DNA of 5,065 nucleotides from Streptosporangiaceae bacterium. Lineage in GTDB: Bacteria > Actinomycetota > Actinomycetes > Streptosporangiales > Streptosporangiaceae. Below are positions 1 through 5,065 of this stretch, piece by piece; position 1 is the stretch's first letter, and each line of letters starts with the position of its first letter. Location: the NCBI GenBank assembly GCA_030050125.1, contig JASIJN010000150.1, positions 1 through 5,065 on the forward strand, in the 5' to 3' direction. The notes beneath the pieces are model-generated. The model was given only the letters and a program-made list of their open reading frames with translations, made no database searches and was not told where the DNA came from. The translations under genes were made by a program, and so were the position numbers.

Positions 1-890
1 CCACCCCGACGCCGACGCCCAGCCAGGCGGCCCCGACGCCGACTCCGACCGAGGCGGCCCCGACGCCGACTCCGACCGAGGCGGGCCCGACGCCCAGCCA
101 GGCGGTCCCGACCCCGACGCTTACTCCGTCCCCCAGCGGCAGCCCGAGCCCGACCAAGAGCTCGTCGCCGAGTCCGAGCCCGACCTCGTCGGGCTCGGAC
201 GTCCCCACGCTCTGCGTCGAGGCCCAGCCACCGGCCAGCGGTCTCGGCCCGGGAACCACGGGCAGCTACCTGATCTGGGTCTGGAGCACGGGAGCGGCGG
301 CGCGCGGGGTGACGGTCACGGCGGCCACGGTGCAGGTGGCCGGCGTCGCCGCGCCGCAATTCACGATCTGCCCGACGGCGGGCGGCTCGGTTTGCACCCT
401 GGGTGACCTGCCCACCGGCCAGGCCGACGAGCTTGCGGCCAGCGTCACCGTGGCCTCATCGGTGACCCCGGGGAGCGAGGTCACGCTCATCGCGACCGTG
501 CGCGCGACGCAGGCGACCTCCGATCAGGCCGAGGCGTCGGTCATCATCACCGCGGGCGCGGGCTCATCGGGCTCGGACCTGATTTCTCCCGATCTGCCTG
601 GCAGCCTTACGACGCTGCCGGGGTACGGCAACGGCGACGTGACCAACCTGTTCCCCGCGGTCACCCCCGGGCCCGCCGCGACGCAGAGTCCCGCCCGGGC
701 GGGCCGCGGCTCACGCGGCACCGAGGCCGTGACCGTATCGCAGACTCTTCCGCTCGACGGCCGCCTCATCGGCGGCCAGCTGGCCGGGCTGGCCGTCCTG
801 GCCTGTGCCGTCGCCGCGGTCATCCTGCGGCTGTCGCTGCGCCGCGCGCAGCCGCATGGCCCCGGGGAAGCCAGCGGCACCGGCAGGTAA
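1..890 (+). CDS. Partial gene: Pro/Thr/Ser-rich surface protein with C-terminal membrane anchor
   Basis: The reading frame is open from position 3 to a TAA at 888-890, so the gene enters from the left and its start is not visible; 295 residues are seen. An internal GTG at 309 would cut a folded domain in half and is not a credible start. Visible residues 1-66 are a low-complexity Pro/Thr/Ser/Ala stalk made of [13 protein letters not shown] units. Residues about 68-190 are rich in short Val/Thr strands (for example [12 protein letters not shown]), with cysteines at 71, 123 and 131, and resemble DUF11/CARDB-type Ig-like beta-sandwich domains. This is a fold-level guess. A Gly/Ser/Pro linker follows, then a hydrophobic helix at about 255-275, then a basic tail (RLSLRR). 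I infer a protein exported by an unseen N-terminal signal peptide and held in the membrane by its C-terminus. No enzymatic motif is visible. The hairpin after the stop suggests it is transcribed separately from the cox genes. Confidence 0.8.
   Translation, partial: TPTPTPSQAAPTPTPTEAAPTPTPTEAGPTPSQAVPTPTLTPSPSGSPSPTKSSSPSPSPTSSGSDVPTLCVEAQPPASGLGPGTTGSYLIWVWSTGAAARGVTVTAATVQVAGVAAPQFTICPTAGGSVCTLGDLPTGQADELAASVTVASSVTPGSEVTLIATVRATQATSDQAEASVIITAGAGSSGSDLISPDLPGSLTTLPGYGNGDVTNLFPAVTPGPAATQSPARAGRGSRGTEAVTVSQTLPLDGRLIGGQLAGLAVLACAVAAVILRLSLRRAQPHGPGEASGTGR
6..107 (+). repeat. In-frame 27-bp tandem repeat coding for a [13 protein letters not shown] stalk
   Basis: Consecutive units lie at 6-32 (PTPTPSQAA), 33-59 (PTPTPTEAA), 60-86 (PTPTPTEAG) and a shortened 21-bp unit at 87-107 (PTPSQAV). 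The units at 33-59 and 60-86 differ at one base only. The repeat stays in frame and probably continues left of the window. Such Pro/Thr repeats usually form extended, often O-glycosylated stalks in actinobacterial surface proteins, and the copy number is likely to vary between strains. Confidence 0.85.
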
Positions 891-952
891 ACCGGCGAGC
901 AGGTAAGGCCGGCCGGCGGGTAAAGCCGGCCGGCCGGTACTGGTGCGGCCGA
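886..952. repeat. Degenerate 16-17-bp tandem repeat beginning GGTA(A/C)
   Basis: Four units start at 886, 902, 919 and 936, each opening with GGTAA or GGTAC and continuing with a CCGGC-rich stretch. The second and third (902-918 and 919-935) are most alike. The first unit contains the stop codon of the upstream gene, and a second in-frame TAA lies at 921-923. The self-complementary GGCCGGCC cores of units two and three create the hairpin annotated separately. Confidence 0.6.
907..935 (+). terminator. Perfect 11-bp GC hairpin, probable terminator of the upstream gene
   Basis: The arms at 907-917 (GGCCGGCCGGC) and 925-935 (GCCGGCCGGCC) are exact reverse complements, separated by the 7-nt loop GGGTAAA. 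The stem begins 17 nt after the stop codon at 890. No T-run follows (the next bases are GGTACTGG). Strong stems without a U-tract are common at actinobacterial gene ends, so a terminator is the likeliest role. An mRNA-stabilising stem or a protein site is possible. The arms are also internally palindromic, so alternative pairings exist. Confidence 0.55.
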
Positions 953-961
953 GTCGGCGGT

Positions 962-979
962 CCTAGGTTTGAGACCAGG
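962..979. promoter_or_regulatory. Small inverted repeat upstream of coxS, possible operator
   Basis: CCTAGGT (962-968) faces ACCAGG (974-979) across a TTGAG spacer, matching except for one extra A in the left arm. It lies 31-48 nt before the coxS start, downstream of the terminator-like hairpin and so within the likely promoter region. A second short pair, GAGAC (971-975) and GTCTC (990-994), overlaps it. The position suits an operator for a substrate-responsive regulator, but the arms are short and no regulator gene is visible. Confidence 0.25.
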
Positions 980-996
980 CGCATCTGCCGTCTCTT

Positions 997-1002
997 AAGG
1001 GG
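997..1002 (+). promoter_or_regulatory. Ribosome binding site of coxS
   Basis: AAGGGG sits 7 nt before the ATG at 1010. It is a weaker match to the anti-Shine-Dalgarno sequence than the AGGAG (1477-1481), GGAGG (3844-3848) and AGGAG (4700-4704) sites before coxL, coxM and coxG. It supports ATG 1010 as the start. Confidence 0.55.
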
Positions 1003-1009
1003 TTCGCAC

Positions 1010-1492
1010 ATGACGCAAATCACGGTCAAAGTCGACGGAGTCGACTATGTCGACCACGTTGAACCACGGCTACTGCTGGTCCACTACCTGCGGGAGGTGG
1101 CAGGGAAGACCGGAACGCCTATCGGATGCGACACCTCCAACTGCGGTGCGTGCACCGTGCTGATGGACGGTGTCTCGGTCAAGAGCTGTGCCGTGCTCGC
1201 CGTCCAGGCGGACGGCACCGACATCACGACCATCGAAGGCCTCGCGGACGGCGAGTTGCACCCGCTGCAGCGCGCCTTCCACGAGGTGCACGCGCTGCAG
1301 TGCGGCTACTGCACGCCGGGAATGATCATCGCGGCCGCTGACCTGCTCCGCGACAATCCGCACCCGAGCGAGCAAGAGATCCGCCAGGGCCTGGAGGGCA
1401 ACCTCTGCCGCTGCACCGGCTACGAGAACATCGTGCGCGCGGTACAGCGCGCCTCGGCGTCAGCAACCACAGGGGCAGGAGCGATGTCATGA
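1010..1492 (+). CDS. coxS: Form II CO-dehydrogenase-like molybdenum hydroxylase, small [2Fe-2S] subunit
   Basis: This 160-residue protein is the iron-sulfur subunit of a xanthine-oxidase-family molybdenum hydroxylase and passes electrons from the Mo centre of CoxL to the FAD of CoxM. The N-terminal plant-ferredoxin-like domain (about 1-76) has cluster ligands C40, C45, C48 and C60 in the [10 protein letters not shown] pattern. The C-terminal four-helix domain (about 84-146) has C98, C101, C133 and C135 in QCGYCTPG and LCRCTGY. All eight ligands are present. Q97, just before C98, matches the glutamine that contacts the cytosine dinucleotide cofactor in this family. Length is normal. There is no twin-arginine signal, consistent with a cytoplasmic enzyme. 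It is the first gene of the operon, and its TGA overlaps the coxL ATG by 4 nt. The family also serves aldehyde, nicotinate and other hydroxylases, so the substrate cannot be read from this subunit. Confidence 0.96.
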   Translation: MTQITVKVDGVDYVDHVEPRLLLVHYLREVAGKTGTPIGCDTSNCGACTVLMDGVSVKSCAVLAVQADGTDITTIEGLADGELHPLQRAFHEVHALQCGYCTPGMIIAAADLLRDNPHPSEQEIRQGLEGNLCRCTGYENIVRAVQRASASATTGAGAMS

Positions 1493-3858
1493 CCGCGCAG
1501 ACCCAAGCGCCGCAGGCGGGCGAGCTCGGCCGGGCCCGCCCGCGCAAGGAGGACGCCCGGCTGATCACCGGCCAGACGAACTGGACCGACAACATCACCC
1601 TGCCCGGGATGCTGCACATCGCCTTCCTGCGCAGCCCGTTCGCGCACGCCAGGATCGCCTCGGTCGACGTGAGCGCGGCCCGGCGGCTGCCCGGCGTCAT
1701 CGCGGCGTTCACCGGCGCCGACTTCGCCGAAGAACAGGGCAGCCTGCCCTGCGCCTGGCCGGTCACCGAGGACATCGTGATCCCGAACCACCCGCCGATG
1801 GCCACCGACGAGGTCCGCTACGTCGGCGAGGCGGTGGCGGTCGTGGTGGCCAGGGACCGGTACACGGCCGCCGACGCGGTCCAGGCGGTCGAGGTCGACT
1901 ACGAGCCGCTGCCCCCGGTGCTGGACATGCGGACGGCACTGGACGAGGGCTCGCCGAAGGTGCACGAGGCCGGCAACAAGAGCTTCGTGTGGACGTTCGG
2001 CAACGGCGACATCGGCGCCGCCTTCTCGGGCGCCCCGGTGACGCTCGAGCGCACCTACCGCCAGCAGCGGCTGATCCCGTGCGCGATGGAGCCGCGCGCC
2101 GTGGTGGCCACGTGCGTGGGCGGCGAGTTCACCATCTGGTCGGCCACCCAGATCCCGCACGTGCTGCGGGTGATGCTGGCGCTGGTCACCGGCATCCCGG
2201 AGCAGAACATCCGGGTGATCGCGCCGGACGTGGGCGGCGGGTTCGGCTCGAAACTGCAGGTCACCGCCGAGGAAGTGCTCGCGGTCCTGCTCACGAGGAA
2301 GCTGGGCCGGCCGGTCAAGTGGACCGAGTCGCGCAGCGAGGGCAACATGACCGTGCACCACGGCCGGGACCAGTGGCAGCGGATCAGGATCGCCGCCGAC
2401 TCCGACGGCCGGCTCCGCGGCCTCGACGTCGACCTGCTCGCCGATATGGGCGCCTACCTGATGCTGGTCACGCCGGGCGTGCCGCTGCTCGGGGCGTTCA
2501 TGTACAACGCGATCTACAAGATGGACGCCTACGCGTTCAAGTGCACGGGCGTGTTCACCACGAAGATGCCGACCGACGCCTACCGCGGGGCCGGCCGGCC
2601 CGAGGCCACGTTCGCCATCGAACGGATCATGGACGAGCTCGCCGCCGAGCTGGGCGTGGACCCGCTGGAGCTGCGGGCCAGGAACTGGATCGCCCACGAG
2701 GAGTTCCCGTACACCACGATCAGCGGCCTGACCTACGACTCGGGCAACTACGAGGCCGCCACCGCGCAGGCCAGGGAGCTCTTCCGCTACGACGCGCTGC
2801 GCCAGGAGCAGGCCGAGCGCAACGCCAGGAATGACCCGGTCCGCCTCGGCATCGGCATCTCCACCTTCACCGAGATGTGCGGGCTGGCGCCGTCCCGGGT
2901 GCTGGGGTCGCTGGCCTACGGGGCGGGGGGCTGGGAGAGCGCGTCGATCCGGATGCTGCCCACGGGCAAGGTCGAGGTCGTCACCGGGTCCAGCGCGCAC
3001 GGGCAGGGACACGAGACCGCGTGGAGCCAGATCGTCGCCGACCAGCTCGGCGTGCCTTTCGAGGACATCCGGGTGCTGCACGGCGACACCCAGATCGCGC
3101 CCAAGGGCATGGACACCTACGGCTCGCGCTCGCTGGCCGTGGGCGGCATGGCCCTGGTCTCGGCCTGCGACAAGGTCGTCGAGAAGGCCAGGGTGATCGC
3201 CGCGGGCATGATCGAGGCCTCGCCCGACGACCTGGAGTGGACGCCGGGCCGGTTCTCGGTCCGCGGCGACCCCGAGAAGGGCGTCACGATCGGCGAGATC
3301 GCGCTGGCCACCTTCGCCGCGCACAACCTGCCCGACGGGGTCGAGCCGTCGCTCGACAGCGACGCCACCTACGACCCGGACAACTTCTCGTTCCCGCACG
3401 GCACCCACCTGTGCGCGACCGAGGTCGACACCGAGACCGGCATGGTCACCATCCGCTCGTACGTCGCGGTCGACGACGTCGGGAAGGTCGTCAACCCGCT
3501 GATCGTCGAGGGCCAGGTGCACGGCGGCATCGCCCAGGGCATCGCCCAGGCCCTCTACGAGGAGGCGGTCTACGACGACGCGGGCAACCTGCTGACCACG
3601 ACCCTGGCCGACTACCTGGTGCCGTCGGCGGCCGACCTGCCGTCCTACGTCACCAGCCGGACCGAGAGCCCGTCGGACAACCGGCTCGGCGTCAAGGGCG
3701 TCGGCGAGGCGGGCACGATCGCCTCCACGCCGGCCGTGGTGAACGCGATCGTCGACGCGCTCCGCCCGCTCGGCGTCAGGGACGTCATGATGCCGTGTAC
3801 CCCGGAGCGGGTCTGGCGCGCTATACAGGCAGCACGAGAGACCGGAGGCGCGGCATGA
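1489..3858 (+). CDS. coxL: Form II CO-dehydrogenase-like molybdenum hydroxylase, large catalytic subunit (MCD-binding)
   Basis: This 789-residue protein is the molybdopterin cytosine dinucleotide subunit where substrate is hydroxylated. The N-terminal part (about 14-130, starting near [12 protein letters not shown]) is the aldehyde oxidase/xanthine dehydrogenase a/b hammerhead domain, and two Mo-cofactor domains follow. Visible motifs are the cofactor loop GGGFGSK at 249-255, the active-site loop AYRGAGR at 364-370, GQGHET at 505-510, and KGVGEAGT with the catalytic base E740. Form I CO dehydrogenases carry AYxCSFR, whose cysteine binds the copper of the Mo-S-Cu site. Here that cysteine is absent, so this is form II. 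Direct CO oxidation by the copper mechanism is not expected, and an aldehyde, N-heterocycle or other carbon substrate is equally plausible. The start ATG at 1489 overlaps the coxS stop and follows AGGAG (1477-1481) by 7 nt. The stop overlaps the coxM start. The length is intact, with no frameshift. Confidence 0.95.
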   Translation: MTAQTQAPQAGELGRARPRKEDARLITGQTNWTDNITLPGMLHIAFLRSPFAHARIASVDVSAARRLPGVIAAFTGADFAEEQGSLPCAWPVTEDIVIPNHPPMATDEVRYVGEAVAVVVARDRYTAADAVQAVEVDYEPLPPVLDMRTALDEGSPKVHEAGNKSFVWTFGNGDIGAAFSGAPVTLERTYRQQRLIPCAMEPRAVVATCVGGEFTIWSATQIPHVLRVMLALVTGIPEQNIRVIAPDVGGGFGSKLQVTAEEVLAVLLTRKLGRPVKWTESRSEGNMTVHHGRDQWQRIRIAADSDGRLRGLDVDLLADMGAYLMLVTPGVPLLGAFMYNAIYKMDAYAFKCTGVFTTKMPTDAYRGAGRPEATFAIERIMDELAAELGVDPLELRARNWIAHEEFPYTTISGLTYDSGNYEAATAQARELFRYDALRQEQAERNARNDPVRLGIGISTFTEMCGLAPSRVLGSLAYGAGGWESASIRMLPTGKVEVVTGSSAHGQGHETAWSQIVADQLGVPFEDIRVLHGDTQIAPKGMDTYGSRSLAVGGMALVSACDKVVEKARVIAAGMIEASPDDLEWTPGRFSVRGDPEKGVTIGEIALATFAAHNLPDGVEPSLDSDATYDPDNFSFPHGTHLCATEVDTETGMVTIRSYVAVDDVGKVVNPLIVEGQVHGGIAQGIAQALYEEAVYDDAGNLLTTTLADYLVPSAADLPSYVTSRTESPSDNRLGVKGVGEAGTIASTPAVVNAIVDALRPLGVRDVMMPCTPERVWRAIQAARETGGAA

Positions 3859-4709
3859 TCCCGGCCAAGTTCGACTACCTCCGTCCGGAGTCCCTGGACG
3901 AGGCCATCCACGTGCTCAGCAACGCCGGCGAGGAGGGCAAGGTGATCGCGGGCGGGCAGAGCCTGACCCCGCTGCTGCGGCTCCGGCTCGCCCAGCCCGA
4001 GCTGCTGGTCGACGTCGGCGGCCTCTACGAGCTGCGGGGCGTCCGCGAGGACGGCGACGCGCTGGTGATCGGCGCCAGCACGACGCTCTACCAGCTGGCG
4101 CGCGACCGGCTGATCGCCGAGAACTGCGGGCTGCTCGGCCAGACCGCCGGGCTGATCGCCGATCCCGCGGTGCGGCACCGCGCGACGATCGGCGGCGCGC
4201 TGGCCCACGCCGACCCGGCCGGCGACCTGCCCGCCGTGGCACTGGTCCTGGACGCGACGCTGACCGCCCGCGGGCCGGAAGGCGAACGCGAGATCCCGGC
4301 CGCCGACTTCTTCCAGGACTACCTGACCACCGCGCTGCAGCCGGCCGAGATCCTGACCGGCATCCGGGTGCCCAAGATGCCCGGCTGGGGCCACCACTAC
4401 GAGAAGTTCCACCGGACCGCACAGGCCTGGGCGATCGTCGGCGTCGCGGCTTTGGCCAGGCGGTCCGACGGTCAGGTCGCCGAGGCCAGGATCGGTCTGA
4501 CTAACATGGGGCCGGTACCGGTGCGGGCGACGGCGGCGGAGTCGGCCGCGACGGGAGCCGAGGCCAGCAGGGACGCCCTGCGGGCCGCGGGCTCGCGCGC
4601 GGACGAGGGAACCGATCCGCCGGGCGACCTGCACGGCGCGCCCGACTACCGGCGCCATCTGGCGCAGGTGCTCACCGGTCGCGCACTGGCAGCGGCGGCA
4701 GGAGTTTAA
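3855..4709 (+). CDS. coxM: Form II CO-dehydrogenase-like molybdenum hydroxylase, medium FAD subunit
   Basis: This 284-residue flavoprotein accepts electrons from the CoxS clusters onto FAD and hands them to a downstream acceptor. The N-terminal FAD_binding_5 (PCMH-type) domain covers about residues 1-165, and the CO-dehydrogenase flavoprotein C-terminal domain about 170-284. The two FAD pyrophosphate motifs are visible: AGGQS at 32-36 and TIGG at 111-114, the latter followed by AHADPAGDLP at 117-126. In the well-studied Oligotropha CoxM the first motif is AGGHS, so glutamine replaces histidine here. The start at ATG 3855 is chosen because GGAGG lies at 3844-3848 with a 6-nt spacer and the ATG overlaps the coxL TGA (ATGA). 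The same frame is open further upstream, back to about 2877, but that stretch is antisense-free shadow of coxL and not part of the protein. The length is typical. The order S-L-M is that of form II operons, whereas form I operons run M-S-L. Confidence 0.95.
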   Translation: MIPAKFDYLRPESLDEAIHVLSNAGEEGKVIAGGQSLTPLLRLRLAQPELLVDVGGLYELRGVREDGDALVIGASTTLYQLARDRLIAENCGLLGQTAGLIADPAVRHRATIGGALAHADPAGDLPAVALVLDATLTARGPEGEREIPAADFFQDYLTTALQPAEILTGIRVPKMPGWGHHYEKFHRTAQAWAIVGVAALARRSDGQVAEARIGLTNMGPVPVRATAAESAATGAEASRDALRAAGSRADEGTDPPGDLHGAPDYRRHLAQVLTGRALAAAAGV

Positions 4710-4712
4710 CCA

Positions 4713-5065
4713 ATGGAGCTAGAGCACTCATTCACCGTCCCGGTCCCTGAGGACCGGGCGTGGGATGTGCTGCTGGATGTCGAGCGGGTGGCGCCCTGCA
4801 TGCCGGGCGCCACCCTCGACTCCGTGGACGGCGACGAGATCAAGGGCCGGATCAAGGTCAAGGTCGGCCCGATCGCGATGACCTACGCGGGAACGGCGCG
4901 GTTCACCGAGCGTGACCCGCACGCCCACGTCATCACGCTGGAGGCGTCGGGCAAGGAGACCAGGGGCGCGGGCACCGCGTCCGCCACCGTGCGCTCGATG
5001 CTGGAGAGCCAGAACGGCCACACCCACGTCGTCGTGCACACCACGCTGAACGTGACCGGGCGGCC
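4713..5065 (+). CDS. coxG: Partial gene: CoxG-family SRPBCC protein (CO dehydrogenase subunit G)
   Basis: The frame starts at ATG 4713, 3 nt after the coxM stop, with AGGAG at 4700-4704 (8-nt spacer) overlapping the end of coxM. It stays open to the right edge, giving 117 whole codons; the C-terminus is missing. The protein begins MELEHSFTVPVP and contains the family-typical LLDVERVAPCMPGA (20-33), VKVGPIAMTY (49-58) and GTASATV (87-93), the START/SRPBCC hydrophobic-cavity fold of the CoxG family. CoxG proteins are encoded beside aerobic CO dehydrogenases and related Mo hydroxylases. In the CO-oxidising systems they are associated with recruiting the enzyme to the membrane and coupling it to the quinone pool. 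Whether this copy does so depends partly on a C-terminal membrane-binding segment that lies outside the window. Tight spacing says it is co-transcribed with coxSLM. Confidence 0.93.
   Translation, partial: MELEHSFTVPVPEDRAWDVLLDVERVAPCMPGATLDSVDGDEIKGRIKVKVGPIAMTYAGTARFTERDPHAHVITLEASGKETRGAGTASATVRSMLESQNGHTHVVVHTTLNVTGR

Noticed and set aside
6..107. Possible CRISPR-like repeats
   Set aside because: The units are directly adjacent with no spacers, stay in frame and encode a Pro/Thr stalk, so this is a coding repeat.
795..806. Lipobox-like VLAC in the upstream protein
   Set aside because: It lies inside the C-terminal transmembrane helix, not at the end of an N-terminal signal peptide, so lipid attachment is not expected.
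309..890. A GTG start at 309 making a complete 193-residue protein
   Set aside because: The frame is open to the left edge with coherent Pro/Thr repeats, and the GTG falls inside a beta-rich domain with no ribosome site.
969..998. Sigma70-like promoter TTGAGA (969-974) with TCTTAA (993-998)
   Set aside because: The -10 match is poor and the predicted start would fall only about 5 nt before the coxS ATG, leaving the apparent ribosome site outside the transcript.
1420..3522. A 700-codon open frame on the minus strand across coxL
   Set aside because: It is the usual antisense shadow of a high-GC gene. Its translation is a low-complexity Arg/Gly/Val/His/Asp mix without motifs, while the + strand encodes an intact CoxL.
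2877..3854. Upstream extension of the coxM reading frame into coxL
   Set aside because: The extra residues are an Arg/Gly-rich shadow of coxL. The FAD domain starts properly at ATG 3855 with GGAGG before it, so no CoxL-CoxM fusion is implied.
3645..4658. A 337-codon minus-strand open frame across the end of coxL and coxM
   Set aside because: It spans two well-supported genes and has no recognisable domain or ribosome site, so it is an antisense shadow.

Overview
The window is very GC-rich DNA with a strong preference for G or C at third codon positions. Shine-Dalgarno sites (AGGAG, GGAGG) and an actinobacterial style of protein point to a high-GC Gram-positive actinomycete, possibly of the Streptosporangiales or Streptomyces type. 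The exact genus cannot be read from the sequence. All supported genes lie on the + strand.

Layout. Positions 1-890 hold the 3' end of a gene for a surface-exposed, membrane-anchored protein: a Pro/Thr/Ser-rich repeat stalk, one beta-sandwich-like domain and a C-terminal transmembrane helix. Positions 891-1009 are intergenic, with a short degenerate tandem repeat that folds into a perfect 11-bp hairpin (likely terminator) and then a small inverted repeat before the next gene. From 1010 to the right edge runs a tight operon coxS-coxL-coxM-coxG. Its members overlap by 4 nt (S/L and L/M) or are separated by 3 nt (M/G). coxG is cut by the window end.

Function. coxS (two [2Fe-2S] clusters), coxL (molybdopterin cytosine dinucleotide catalytic subunit) and coxM (FAD subunit) together encode a complete heterotrimeric molybdenum hydroxylase of the xanthine oxidase superfamily. 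Electrons would pass from the Mo site in CoxL through the two clusters of CoxS to FAD in CoxM. CoxG is an SRPBCC-fold accessory protein linked to membrane/quinone coupling of such enzymes. The CoxL active-site loop reads AYRGAGR and lacks the cysteine that holds copper in true (form I) CO dehydrogenase. The gene order S-L-M is also that of form II operons. The enzyme is therefore best called a form II CO-dehydrogenase-like molybdenum hydroxylase with unknown substrate, not a proven CO oxidiser.

The most useful points for follow-up are the substrate of this form II enzyme, the retention of coxG beside it, and the repeat/hairpin plus inverted repeat in the only intergenic gap. I did not find evidence of a wholly new system, CRISPR array, RNA gene or mobile element.
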